A stretch of DNA of 64,000 bases. Origin: Tyto alba (lineage: Eukaryota > Chordata > Aves > Strigiformes > Tytonidae). Each line of letters begins with the position of its first letter. Positions within the stretch are counted from its first letter, which is position 1. Location: the NCBI RefSeq assembly GCF_018691265.1, contig NW_024881321.1:13581387-13645386 (forward strand), given 5' to 3'. The position numbers and the translations under genes are program-made. Below the pieces are notes generated by a model that was given only the letters and a program-made list of their open reading frames with translations, was not told the DNA's origin and did not search any database. Below are positions 50,549-64,000 of the stretch, piece by piece.

Positions 50549-52830
50549 TAAAAACCAGGTCAAAGTAGTGGTTAGAGGGATTGCTCTTAGAAATATCCTA
50601 AGAATTAACTCCTTCACCTGCTTCAAAAGAGATAATGACCAACATATAAACCAGTTGTCATTAAGTGATCAACTGCTATAAAAACACATATATTACTTTA
50701 CATTACTGTTAAAGAATAACTGAAATGCTAGGATCATCACTTATGCTTTTTCTTAAGGTACTGTAATCACAATGACTATCAAGGCTTCAGTCTGCCATCA
50801 CTGAAAACATTCAGCTCCATTTAATTCTATTCCTTACACATTTCTAAATGAAGTACATTGCAAGTAATGACTTTTATTCTATATATTGAATTCACAGCCT
50901 TGGACAGAGACATATTGAGACTGGAAATACTTAGAACACTCAAAGATATAGGAGGTCTGAAAAAACTGACCTCGTCTAGCTTTAGATCTCTACAGGGTTC
51001 ATGTCTACACATGAGGCACTCAACATTTAGGGATAAATTCACAGGGCTGATTTTGAGCACCTAATTCAGGATGAAGTGAGATCAATCAAACTCACAAACT
51101 GTTTGTTTCTCTCCACTAATATAAAGGGTGTCTAGGTGATTAGATTATTCAGTCAGATGAATTTAATCCAAGATAATTGCAGAAGCAGGCAGACGATAAT
51201 ACTAGAGGACAGCATTTATTTCTCAGAAACTATTTCTCTTACATAGCATTTTGTGTCACCAGTTCTTTAAAGAAAATATTTAAGAGGGCTTTTACAATGA
51301 TTTTTCTTAGTGAAATCCATATTTTTATTGATAATTCTAAAATTTTATATTTTTTTTTTCTTAAAATCCGTAAAATAGGTCTGTTTAAATAAGGCTAAAA
51401 GCATTTACTTAAGTGAAATATCTGCTTTTGGCCACCAGCTATTTTTGGATACGAGAGTGAATTTTTTCTCTTAAATAATGCTGATTTCCCATTTATTTCT
51501 ACTGTGGCTTGACATTCTTGTCACACAAAGACAGACTGCCTAATTTCTTGTCATAGTCTATAGCAACGATGTTTACAATGGTATTTGTATAGCGATTTGG
51601 ATCAGAACAGTAATATATTATTTCCATTTTTAAAGGTATAACTAGGTGATGTCAACATTTGCCTCCAACAACATAATATTGTGTCATCCTGAAAAAGAGC
51701 CATATCAGCAAAAGATACTATCTAAGAAATAATATTAATTAGGAAGGAAAAAAAAAATCAGTAATTTTGCAAGTCTGGAAGGACTAGGCCAGCATGAGAG
51801 AGGTGAAAAAAACCCACAACAAACCCACAAAAAAAGCCATGTCAAAATACTTTTTAAAATAAAGCGTAAAACCACAAAGCACAGAGACTTAAGTGTTGAA
51901 GCTTTCTTACAGTACCCCTGTGGTATGCAGCTATGTCACCACAGAGCTGTGAGTCTCCTATCAGAGCCCTCTATAAAAAGAAGCATATCAATTGCCAAAA
52001 TAATTGTTTTACAACCATGGTTTAAAAGTACACATGGAGATAAACACTGAGGGTACTGGTTGTAAAATGATGTGTCCTAGTCCTGTAATTGAAGCACACA
52101 CAACTCCAGCTCCTTCTACTGCTATCTCCCACGAAAGGCAGAGCAGTGACATTCCTGTTTGCAAAGAAAAAACATCCTAGGATAGGTTCTGCAACTGGTC
52201 TCTATTGTCACCCTCTCTTACTAAGGAACGTATGATTTTCTGACATGAAACAAGACTTGTCTCTGTGATCTCTCAACATGCCTTTGGAAAGGCTAGTTTA
52301 AGAAACTGCAGAAAAAAAGCGTTCCAAACCACTGATAATGCTATTGTTGGGCATATTGCTGCGTACTGTCGGACCGAAAAAAGTAATGTTTCTGACAGCA
52401 AAATGAGCTCTTACGTTATTTTGTAATTAACATATGTTCCAAATGATAGATTGTGTTTCAAGTATTTAACATTAAAATAAGAAACTAAAAGCAAAAGGAG
52501 GGATGATGTGACACTTCTGGAATTGGATTCACTGGTATAATCTTTCTGCACTGTATTTTCTGATCCATCTAAATAGCTTTGTAACTGGTTAAAGCATGCC
52601 CTATGCCTCCCAACTGTAGGAACTGTCATAGACATTTGGATTCAGAAAAGTATTATGTTCTCCACTGTTTTTAATTAACATATTTCTGGCCATAGTCAAA
52701 GCAGTACTGAGCAATTTCCATTTAACGTTTCTCATGTATCTGAATTCTAATCCACCCACTCCTTTTGATAAGACATTGAGTAGTGACCTGAAAATAGTGC
52801 TGCAAAGAAGTTTGAGCAAGAACTCTTGCT

Positions 52831-52870
52831 GGGGGGGGGGGGGGGGGGTGGGGGGTGGGGGGAGGAGGGG
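52831..52870 (+). repeat. Poly(G) tract with strong G-quadruplex potential
   Basis: G18, T, G6, T, G6, then AGGAGGGG: four or more G tracts with single-base loops, the ideal layout for a very stable intramolecular G-quadruplex on the plus strand. The Pro-run frame on the minus strand (52601-52879) is only its translation. Confidence 0.9.
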
Positions 52871-55800
52871 ATATTGCACTGTTAAAATCTTTTAACCATT
52901 GGTTACTAATTTAAAAATTTAAACAGCTAATGATCTAATGGAGCTGGAGCTAAGACTCCTATTGATTAACTAAGGTTGGCCAAACATTCACTCCCAAATA
53001 TAACTCTCTGTGTATAGTTACATTTACAAGGGAAACAAGTTATAAGAAGAAGAACAATTCTGTCACATACTAGTGGCAATGAATGCAATAGCTGTGAAGC
53101 TCTGTGATGGGAGATGACATGCATTTCTCCATACATTTACATTTTAAAGTTTTAATGAAAGTATATTGTCAGGGAATGCCAAGCCCACTACGTATCTTCC
53201 CTTTTCAGTGTTGTGACAAGATCCTGCTTCACTATGCAAGCAAGAAAACATTTTGTATTAAATGCAAAGTGAATATGCAAGGATGAAATTGAACAAGTTC
53301 CTCCAGCAAATCTGCTCCCCATCAAAAATCTAGGGGAAGCCTTTTTCAACGACAAAGATGTTTTACTCCATTTCTTATGAAGCAGGTTCTTACTAGGTAT
53401 TTAGACACTGACTCTTTCTTCAAGAAAGCTGCAAAGTAAAGATCCTGGAGCACTTCCTGAAACTTCATCAGCAAAATAATTTCTTCTATTAAGAAAAACA
53501 TTGAAATAAATACATGCATATAGAAATAACTGACTGAGTCTGAATGTTAAATGCCTTTTAACATCTGATTTCATGGAGTGATTGTATCAGCTGATATACA
53601 AAAACCTGCAACAACTGAAAAAATGTAATGTTCGTAAGATGAAAATAAGATTTACTTTAGAGCTCCTTCTGTAGGGTATTGTTTTGGGGTCATCTGTGTT
53701 AAAAACTAAATTGTTCCCCTGGGTTCTTAACAAACTGTTTTTCTTTTTTCATTTGATGATGGCTATCAGTGAAGAGATTTTAGTGCATCTACATCTACAG
53801 CTCTCTCCGATCTATCTCCTTGAGGGGGGGGCAGAATCTGGCTCTTATTAAGCTAGGCAAGGTTTATTTTGGTGTATGGTGTTAAGTATGAATAAATGGC
53901 ATAGAAACAGCATGATGCTCATCATTCTCACATGTAGATCTTAAAAATAATCCTGATCCAAGAAGTCTGTCCTACTTAGGGAAAGTTATCATACCCATTC
54001 AACTACATCTTTGTTTTTACCACCGTTTTACCAAGACATTGCAGTATTATAAAACTTTATAAAATGAAATTCAGGATGGGACTTCTTATGGACACCAGGG
54101 ATTCTTTTTCTGTCACTGAGGTCAAATTATTTAACAATTAATGCAGGGGCCTTCAACCTTGGCTGAAGACAGATTCTGCACAGGGGAATCCACCTATTCC
54201 ACACTGGATGACACAACCCCTGGCACACCAGCAAGCACTTACAAGCGCACTGTGCAGTACTTAAACTAACAAGGCCCCTCGCAGATTTAGCTGCCAGCTA
54301 ACATGAGCCTGGGTTACACAATCAGGTTCTAAATTAGGCTAATCACTTAACTTTGGCAGTAGTATTGCAATAAAAAGATTCATAATTCATAATGGAGAAG
54401 GCGAAGATGTGAACCTTAGCAAAAAGACACAAAGTCATACATCAAGAAACAATTACGGATCTCAAATACCAGCAAGCCAAGCAGGCGATGACTAGCATCA
54501 AACCAGGCAACAGACAATGCGTCGACTTTCATTCCTGTTGACAGTGAGTGTTCTGTTTATTCTGTTGTGCAATAATGTTGGTGTGCTATTTCTGGCCTCT
54601 GGCTATATTTTCAAGAAAAGTACATGATCCTACCTCCTTTTGGTCATCAGTGTTTCCTCACATGAGAATACTTGAACATCCATTCCCATTTCCAGAATTA
54701 AAAGTGAAAATGGTTCTCTCGCCTGGAGTGCAAGTGCTTCGCTGTAAATGAGTGTTGAGTTAGCCCTATGGTAGATCTTTAATGAGATAAATGTTATTAA
54801 AGACTGAAAAAAATAGCTGAGTATGGTGAAACTATCTCTTTAGAGATCTAATGACTCTCTTTAGAGCCTGAATTTCAGATTCTTTTTTTAAGACAATTCA
54901 AAACTCTTCAGTTTTTTTATGAAGGAGTCAGTCAAAAGAAAGATCTGATTTTCTGTAGAAATAGCACCATTAAATTTAAGGCATTTCTTAAGTAAAGTAT
55001 TCAGCTGAGTATTATCTGCCATTAAGATAATTAGGCCTAATTTTGCCTTGGACCTTAGTTGAAGCTTTGCAGTGGGAAATAATTTCTGGAAGAGTTTTAC
55101 CTATTTAAACAGACAAGTTAAATAGGGGATTTTGAAAGACATATAGATTTCTAGCTCATTCTCAAATCAGATTTATTTGACATCAGAATTACATTTTTAA
55201 TGTGCAGAAGTCTAGCTAACCATAGTTAAGGAGCTATATTGGGATTTCTGAGTGGAAACTATCAAGCTACATATGATTTCAGATATGCAGATCTACAATG
55301 CCAGTGAAAGCATCTTGAAAAATTGCAGTCTCATGATAATACAGGTATGCCATATGGGGTTGTCAAGCATGTACACCAATGACCTAAAAATGTGCCACTA
55401 GCAATTTTCATAGTGACATCAATGAGACAATGCTAAATGTTTTTTTAAAAAATTCCATCCATAAAATTAAAAGCCTAATAATCTCTTGGGTAAATAAACA
55501 GCTAAATAGTAGTAAATTTCATGGAGAATAAGTGATTCTATCTTCAAAAGAATAATTACACCATCCTCTTGCTTAACCTTTTCAGTCACTGCTAAACATA
55601 CAGCTAAATAGAAACTTCTATTTCTGAGCAAAACAATGGTCACTTTTTCCCAGATGGGGAAGGACAGAAATAAAAAATAATCATTATTCCAAGCTCTACA
55701 GAGCTTAATTGCCTCTTCTCTCAGGCAAATTTCCTATTGAGGCCACCAACATTTTTACCTCTATAACTAGTGAATCATCTAATAATAAAGTAGCATTAAA

Positions 55801-58493
55801 AACAGAAGACACAGAGAATAAAAATGAAAGCTTGCAGTAGATTTGACTGTATACTGTGCCACTGCATCTTTCTCCCATATTTTCATATTCATTTTTTGTT
55901 TCCATTGGGAGCTATAAACCAGATTTTTAGATATTCTAAAATAAACACGTTTTTCTCTGTGTTTACTCCATTATTTCATTCTACTCATTTTGTATTGTCT
56001 CCTGGATTGAGCTGATATGCAAAATACAGTATAAATTTTACCTCACCCTTCAAGTCCAATACAGAGAGTTTCTTGAGCCCTGACTGAATCCCCAGCAGAA
56101 ATTACAGAAGTGCCAGGAGATGTTGGGTTCAGTGGAGCAGCAATCCCTAATTTAATGAAGACAGCTCTTAAGTAAATGGAGATACTGTATTTTGTGATAT
56201 GGCACACATGATTTAAATCATGATGATGTTAAACACAGATTTGCACATACTCGAGGAATGTGGAACTTAGCCAAGGTACCAGTTTAAAAAGATTTCAACA
56301 AGAAAATTCAACACAAAGCCTCAACATTGTACAAAACAACTTCTGAAACTTTATTGTGAGTTTTAAAGTACATTTAGAAAGGATCTTATCCTTAATATCA
56401 TTAATTAAAAATAAATTTGAAAGAAATCCACATACTAGTAGTTTAAGCAAAGTTCAGTACAGACTTTTTGAAGTCACAATATATACATTGCATGAGAGTG
56501 CAATAAGCTTCCAATTACATTAGGTATATATTTTTAAAATAAAGAGTTTTGATTTGACATGTGTGAGAGGCATACTCTTTACAATGAAAATGTTTTACAA
56601 AATATAGCAAAAGAAAAATGGAATTTAATACATTTTGAATGTACAACTATTTTATATCCTTTTTAGGTAGTTCTTTACTCAGTGTACAAAGGTCCATTTT
56701 TTAAGGGACACCTGTTTGTTTGCACTGATTAGAAATTATAGTTTTAAAGATTCATTACTATACATATCAGTGAATTCTTATTCAACTCAATGGCCACTAC
56801 AATGAAGAAAATATTACAGAATCATTGACAGCATCTTCTTCTCTCCTAAACTATGCATAGATAAATACATAGCAATGGTGCCTATTACTACAATAAAAGT
56901 GAAACACTTCACCTGATTTTTTGCAGCTATTCTTTGCATAAATATAATGCATTATATATATATATTAATTTAACAATCAACTGATTGCTTATTTTAACAC
57001 TCAGTAACATATAGAAGTACATACACTGCTATCCTTAAATATTTTCCACTCTGTAGTGGCTCATAAGATTCAAAAAATCAACACTGTAAATTCATAATTC
57101 TCAACCTGGGGGAAGAGTATCCCTCAGATGGACTGATACTACTTATACAAGTTAAACCATATTATGAATCCATAGCGTCCACCTCCAAAATACATAACAG
57201 GAGTAATATAGTATACTGTGGCTACTAACTACTGCATAATTATTATATAGGAAATTGTCACATCAAGTGTTTTACATTTATGATTACTCATTACATTATA
57301 TCACACACAAAGTGAAACTTTTCCCAACAGATGGACCTCCTTTTCCACAGTTTTTCACGTTTTGGAGAAAAATCATCACACAGTGACAAAGTTATGTTTT
57401 GAGAAATACACAAAACGTGTTTCCTTTTTCAGGATAGATGAGTGAGCAGCAAACTATTAATTATTTTACAAGCGGGATGTAAAATTATATCTTTAAAGAG
57501 AAAGTTAAGTTTTTGGCACCACAATTAAACAAACCATGTATGGGGGTGTGGGACTGTCACTCAAAACTGTGGGAGAAGCATACCAGAAAATTAGTTAGCC
57601 AATAATGAATTAAAAGTTGTACTTTCCTTTCAAACAAAGCATAGTAGGGTTATGTGATTTGTGTCCAACAACTCTGCAATGTGTTATCTGAACAGCTCAA
57701 ACCACTGCAAAGGACGAGACAGCTTTCCATTCATTATTGCCAAAATAAAAGGAATATGCTGAAATGTGTAATAACCGACAGTGGATTTTTAACCACCACG
57801 AAGGATGTCTGGGACATTAAGATCTGCAGAAGAAAGCACACTATTTCTTTTAAGCACATGGGTAGGGTGGACAAAAATCTACCCTACGTGGACTTGCTTA
57901 CCTACTTTTCCTGGACTTCTTCAGCATAGTTAAAATGAAGCCTATTGCACCAAAGAACCTCACTGTCTTTTCAATATAACTGTCTTCTGTGGAGAAAAAG
58001 TTTACTCTCTGTCTGCAAAACAGTGCCTAATAGGAGTGATCACTTAGAGGGCAGACACTACAATTTGGATGTAATCCACTTTTGGCTGAGCTACTGCTCC
58101 TGGAACCTCTCTTTGCTTCTTCATGATAAATGTAGTAAACTGGACTTTCAGCAGGAAGAAATGCTAATGATTTTGCAGATCCACCTGATATTTTTTATTT
58201 CTGTTGTCCACTAACCCACCAGAAACTGTTCAGAAACAGCTATAAAAATATGTGCCCCTATTTTGCCTAATATCTGTGCAAGAAGAGTACAGCATGCCCA
58301 CCAACTTCAGTGGTGCCACGCTCGCCTGTCCAGCACACACAGCAGCACACTGGGCGAGACCTATAGATTGCCTCAGGAACCCGAAAGGGAGGGGAAATGA
58401 GAAGTCCCTGGCATGCTTCCTGAAGACAAGACAGGCTTAGAGACAACACTAATTGCATGCTGACAGGTTGTACTTTAAGACCTCTTTTTAAAA

Positions 58494-58513
58494 AATAATA
58501 ATAATAATAATAA
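58494..58513 (+). repeat. (AAT)n trinucleotide repeat
   Basis: Six uninterrupted AAT units plus AA, preceded by an A-rich run. Confidence 0.92.
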
Positions 58514-59979
58514 CCAGAAGCTTTACCAGTCAGAAACCTGCTCAGTGTTTCTGTATTAAAGTGTCACTTCAGGCTAAAAGAAATCTTTTAGCTTACATTA
58601 GGTGGCACATCTTTTCCCTATTTCTGTTTTAAAGACACAAAATACCCCACCCCTTCCTTTGATATCTTCAGAGAGGATAACTGAAGCCTTCCAGGATCCT
58701 TGACAGCTTAAGTATACAGTAGGAATAGTTGACAATTATGTTTGCTTTTCCCAGTATGCAGAAAGGATAGCTAATGGAATTAATGAATCGTTTGCTGTTC
58801 CACTAGTAAAAAGTCTAAATAACAACATGACCTTCAGTCAACGCAGCTGAAGAAGCATTTCCTTGAACAATACACAATACATGAGAGATGACCTCAGACA
58901 GTAACTTATATATGTGTTTGTGATTTTTCTTCTTTAATTTTCTCTCTCCTGGGTAGATCTACATAGATAAAAGTTTAACCGTTTGCACCAGTTGCCATTT
59001 CCCCTAATGACTAAGTGTTTATAGCAAAATGGGAAGAAAGGAAAAGTATCTTGCTCTAAAGGCTAAGTTCAGATATCACGAATATCACATAAATCTAAAA
59101 CTTCCACGTAAGTCAAAAAAATACTCCCAAGTTCAGCTTTTTTCTTAGAGAGGTAATAAACAAAGTTTAATATATAAGTTCCTTTCCAAGGAAAAGTTAC
59201 AGTTTCAAAAATACAGCTGAATAGCTCTCTTCTTGCTGCTTCTTGTTTCTATCTCATGTAAATTCACTGCCATCATTGATGGGATTCTTGGTTTAAACCA
59301 GTGTGAAAAGAAATCCAAGTATCTCCTAACAAACTTCTGTTGCTCACAGTCACAAACAGTTTATTAAGAAAAAAAATATCCCATAAGAACTTGGGGCTAA
59401 GACAGTTATTGCTGTTTAGAAATTTTTATTTATCAAAGGGATAGAGGGGGTTTATTTAACATGAGGTCAGCACATGAATGCAGACTGCAAACCAATTTTT
59501 AGATGTATATTTTCAAGTTCTAAAGCTGGAAACACTCTTCCTAAACAGAAACTGTATTTCTTAATTATCTTTGAAAAGAAGGGTTGGACTAACTGTACAT
59601 TTTTAATCTTTTTTAGGATTTAGTTTAGCAGGATAAGACATTATAGCAAAGTAAAGAAATGATTTAGTGCAGTGCCTACAATCCACTGATGATTAATATA
59701 GTTGATCATTGAAATACTTAAAAAGACAGTATTAAGTGATTTATGCAGTTGATGACATAAATGTTTATGACAGCCTTAGCCACATAGTTGCATCTGCTTG
59801 ACTTTCACACACTTTATTTGAAGACATGCACGTGTAAAGATCAGTAGCAATTGTCAATTTGCCTGATGTACCACATCTTCATACAAAAACTGTTATAGAT
59901 TTTTCCCCTCAGGTTCAATTTTGTCATACTCCATTAATCCTTTCAATCCCCTCCCCCAATCCTGTGGACTTGTTATTTA

Positions 59980-60480
59980 GTAATCCCTGACTGTCGTGGT
60001 AAAGGAACATTCGAAAGTCTCTGCTGTCTGCAAGGCAGAAAATTACAACGGTCGTCTATTAAATTTGGCTCTTACAGTGCCCACTTGGATCAAGACCGCT
60101 TGTCACAGTCACAACCAGTAGCCATAACATCAGGACAAATTATCACTGACATCCAAAATGTCAATTTTAAACTAATTTTGTGTCTCACAGTGTCGCTTCT
60201 TTAGTACCCCGATAAAGGCAGAAGCCCAGCTGTATTTTTAAGGAGGGCGGGGGGGAAAATCTTAAATCAACAGACCGAATAGAGTAGCTTCATTCACTTA
60301 TGCATGTCAGGTTTCCAGTTTTCAACTCCCAACTGGGAACTCTCCCACATGATTGCAACCTATTGTGCAACTGAACAACTTGGCTTTCTTCCAGTTGAGT
60401 CGGTTAAAGAGAGATTACTGGGAGCGTTCCTTTCCAGGGCTGCTCTCGTTAAACGCGAGATTCTCTCTAAACACTAGCAT
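59980..60480. other. CpG-retaining patch with small palindromes
   Basis: About fourteen CpGs in 500 bases, spread over otherwise ordinary composition, in a CpG-poor region. It has the inverted repeat TCTCG-TTAAACG-CGAGA (60444-60460) and CCAGTT/AACTGG arms (60315-60320 and 60331-60336). An open frame begins at 60353 but has no recognisable domain. The CpG retention suggests constraint or an unmethylated element. It may be a conserved non-coding element. Confidence 0.25.
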
Positions 60481-63400
60481 TTCTCTTTTTAATTCAATGT
60501 TTTCACACTGCCAAGTATCTTCTCTCTCTTATATGCATATGCACACACATACACACGCACAAAGCCACAGGGTTTCAATCCCAAATCAAGTATGTGTGTC
60601 CCTGTCTTTTTTTCTCATATAGACAGAAGTCAAATTCATCTGTTTTTTAGGAAAACAAAGAATCAAACAAAAACCAGCCTTTCATCAGCTTGATTAATTT
60701 AAACCTGTAAACCCTGGTTTAATTCTACTGACATGAAAAAGTAACAGCTACAAGCTCACAGCCAGGATTTCTGATTGATTATCTGGTGAAGCCTTTACAG
60801 AAAAGCTTGTTTGCTTATTAGTTGCACTAAGGTCTGTATTCAATGACATATCCAAACACAGTCTTTAATTAAGAAAAAACTGAGTAAACATTTAGATATT
60901 TTAATTCTGAAATAAATAGGAAAATAAATAAGTAAATAAATCACAAAAAAAATATGAAATAGCCAAAGCTTCACAATCAACTACAAAATAGAGGAAAATT
61001 TACAATAAACCTCTTCTTAATTTTCTCAGATATTTAAAGTTGTAACATTTTTATTTTTCAGATCTGACTTGTGTTTTGGAAGTATTGTACATTCACTACT
61101 ATCTCATCCTTCAGAAGTCCAGCAAGATCTTACCCTTTACACTACAACAGCAGTCGTGAGTGAGATTACATGATCTGCATGCTCACCACAGACCACTTAA
61201 ATTTCTTAGCATACTGTTGCATGAATCAGCTTTACTCACCCATGGGAGCAGTGTGTACTGCCTCCAGATCACTGACATAGTTTTGTTTTGATGTACACAG
61301 AGTGTAATGTGGAAAACTCTGTGCAGAAGAATCATGTATAAACTTGATGGGACTACGGAAGCCTAACTCAAACTTAACACATTCTGGCAAACTGGAAATT
61401 ATTTTCTATGACTAGTTTTAAAAATAGTTCAGTCTTCACTGTTAAATTTGATAATTTATAATACTAAATATAATCAGAAATTATCTACCAGTAATAGCAG
61501 CCATGTGTCCTTGCAACACTGTTCAAAACAGCAGGATACTCTTATGGTAAAACACTTAGCAAAATGCAATTTCATACATGAAAATAAAAGGCTCAGTGAT
61601 ACTAGTTTAAGAGATCCTAATGCATGCTGAGCAATGATACACATTCAGTATCTGCTAGTAAAATCTGACTGGAAGAGAATGTTTGGGTGTCTAATTCTGA
61701 CCCTAGCAGCTCTCTAAAGGTCATACTAGTAGTAGCAGAGACCATATACTTCAAAATAAGTTACAGCAGTCGGCACTGCTGCCTACATTAGCCCAAACTA
61801 CATTTACACATGGACTTTGCCTAGGGGGAGATGCTCAGGACAGGTCTTCTCATCAGCACAGGCAGGACCCAACCATGCCACGACCAACGATACAAGCCAT
61901 GCTGATGACAAGGAGTTTATCTTCTAGCACAATGCAATAGTGCTACACCCTGTTACATGGAAATTGTGGTACCTGACAACTCAGTCTTGGTACCAGCATG
62001 GTGTTTCCCTGACTGAAATTTTGAAAATATCTGCCCAGATCCTGCAGGACCAAAAATTCATGTAGTTGCAATCCTGAAGACTTTCACATTAAGAAATCAA
62101 TACTAAAATACAAGTAAAACCAAATAGAGTAAGAAATATCCATGTGGAGGTACCTTATGATCTCTTCCAGCTAGAAACTCTCCTATCACAGGCGAGCTGA
62201 TGCCTTAATGACACCCCTAGCTGTTTTAATTCTCATTTAGACCACAAGCAGCAGGGATACAGTCAGGAACTGCTTGCTAAGGAGGAGCCTGGCAGTTACA
62301 AACTGTTCATCTCTTCTGCCTTCTATCATGCTTTTGTCTAAAGGCATTGCTACAGAATAGATTCCCATCTGACATATATAGGCCATAGGTCTCTGTGGGA
62401 TAAATTTCACATTGATTTGGACTGTGATTGCAGTTGATTTTCAGATGATTCATTTTAATGTCTGGCATCTGTTTTTATCCTGTACAATAAATCTTCAAAT
62501 GTCATTAACTCCTCATGTATTTTCATAAACAAAGACACTGTCCAGTACTACCTAGAGGACTTGGTAGACTTTAATTTGAAACTGTAAAGCAGTTTTGGGT
62601 TAATCATTAAGAGAAGTAACATTGGTCTTTCTGAAAGTGTTGAAAATTACTTTGACTCTTTAGCTGTTAACTATATACCAGTGCATGTTCTTTACACAAC
62701 ATGAATAATGTACCTTTGGCCAGCATTCTGTCTTTTATTTAAGGTAGAATTCTCAGTATATTTCAATAAGTATATATACTCTTGTACATACAAGCACCTG
62801 TGTATATCTGTACCCACATCTACACATGCCCAGGCATAGTGACAAGGCAACATGAGTGACATCATATTCTCCTTGCTTAAAATATTTTAGGCCTAACTAA
62901 ACTAATGCAACTAAAATAACTAAAACAAACAAACATTAATAGAACTAAAGCAAACAGCTAAAAAATATGAGTCACTATTACACACTAAAAGAATCATGAC
63001 TTTGAGATGATGACATAGTATGAAACTTGATCAAAGTGGCCAGTTAATGGAGTTTCTCCTTACATAAAACAATATCCATCTGTTACAGTTTTAAGACAGT
63101 GTGGCTCATGTCTTGCTATTTTTTTTTTTTTTTCAGATTAACTCCTATCATCACTAATGTTTCCATTTAAAATGTTCTAACCTCCAAATTAGGTCACCTT
63201 TTGGGTGAAGTAGCAGACAACACCCTTAGGATTTAGTTCTGTGATTCTCATGAGTTTAACATGAGGCAAAAGTGTAAGCTTTTCAATAGCACTTAGTATC
63301 AATTGTAAAATTCCCACAGATTTTAATGGAAGTCTTCTGCTAGCCCTAAACTGATCGGATAAAAATTTCATCCTCCTATGAACTTAGGATTCAATTGCCT

Positions 63401-64000
63401 TGTGCCAAGAAGCCAGTGCAGCTACTTGTAGATCAAATCTTATGCATAGTTAAGTTTTCCAAAAACAAATCCAAGCAGGTAATGCTATTGTGGTTACATT
63501 AGCAAGTAAGAGAGTCATTGCAAAATAAGGATGATCATCTTAAAACAAATAAAGGGAAAGTCAAATCAGGGAGCAGTTTAATATTCTCCTTTGACAAGAG
63601 GAAGATATTAATTTCCAGCTGTTTCCATTTTTAATTGATAATTTTTTATGTACTGAGTGAAAGCCAGACAATTTTCTTCAGAGAAGAGTTCCTATTCTCT
63701 TAGCTCAGTAAGAACTACATGCTTCTTATTCGTCTACTGCACCATGGGAATGGGATAAAATATGAAAGTAAGGATTTCTTTATTCTAGCTTGGAAAATTA
63801 ACTGTTAAGCTCAGTGGGGGCAGAAAGGAAGGTGGCATTTAGATATAACTAATTTAGTATCAAACCAAAGCAGAGAGCCTTCTCATAGAAGAAAGCGACC
63901 AAAGGAAACACAAAATTGTACGTGAATTATTTGAGTCAATTCCTATAAAAGTAGCAGAACTTTCTTTTATGCTCAAATGGAGTACATATTTCCTTTTATA
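60481..64000. other. Gene-free AT-rich stretch to the window end
   Basis: No supportable gene. It contains a CA-rich stretch at 60542-60559, an AAATAAATA-type simple repeat near 60910-60942 and T15 at 63119-63133. The remaining sequence shows nothing recognisable. Confidence 0.55.

Larger units (their letters stand above)
49296..59979. other. Long gene-free AT-rich region
   Basis: No supportable gene over more than 10 kb. It contains T28 at 49807-49834, T33 at 50513-50545, a G-rich quadruplex candidate at 52831-52870, a G8 run near 53824 and an AAT repeat at 58494-58513. Two open frames of about 90 codons sit next to each other at 57654-57929 and 57945-58214, without recognisable domains. 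Confidence 0.55.

Noticed and set aside
50429..50681. Open frames on both strands across T33
   Set aside because: They exist only because a homopolymer lacks stops; Phe run on one strand and Lys run on the other.
1..64000. CRISPR arrays, bacterial operons, prophage or endogenous retroviral LTRs
   Set aside because: No regularly spaced repeats, no ribosome-binding sites with packed genes, and no paired long terminal repeats or retroviral gene order were seen.

Overview
The window looks like a piece of a vertebrate nuclear genome, most probably a bird. It is AT-rich and has no long open reading frames. It is scattered with A/T and G homopolymers and microsatellites, and it carries one clear, decayed CR1 LINE copy (12668 to about 13240, minus strand). 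CR1 is the dominant retroposon of birds and other reptiles. The low density of transposons (one CR1 and two very old MIR-like SINE remnants in 64 kb) fits a bird better than a turtle or crocodile, but this is an inference and the species cannot be read from the sequence.

I find no protein-coding gene that I can support. The open frames present are 60 to 192 codons long. They lack recognisable domains, credible splice sites or homology that I can name. Many consist of runs of Lys or Phe translated from poly(A)/poly(T) tracts, and several are the translation of the CR1 copy. The window is best read as an intergenic gene desert or the inside of a very large intron.

Layout. 1-12.6 kb is non-coding with long T and A runs and contains the longest open frame (1178-1756), which I treat as fortuitous. 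12.7-13.2 kb holds the CR1 remnant. 18.0-18.6 kb has an unexplained minus-strand open frame of 75 codons and a MIR-like SINE. 19.57-19.65 kb has an exact 42-bp tandem duplication. 20.2-21.4 kb has polypurine repeats. 22.6-22.8 kb has a second MIR-like SINE. 24.0-24.3 kb is a GC-richer patch with a good TATA box. 26.7-26.9 and 28.6-28.9 kb are small CpG-containing patches. 40.6 kb has a short interstitial telomere-like tract. 41.1-41.9 kb is the largest CpG-enriched patch and the best place to look for an unannotated promoter or lncRNA. 49.25 kb has two RFX X-box-like palindromes 25 bp apart. 52.8 kb has a strong G-quadruplex candidate. 60.0-60.5 kb is a CpG-retaining patch with small palindromes. 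The rest is unremarkable.

The most interesting leads are possible regulatory elements: the paired RFX-like sites, the CpG patch at 41 kb and the patch at 60 kb. None can be confirmed without cross-species alignment or chromatin data. I see no sign of a novel multi-gene system.
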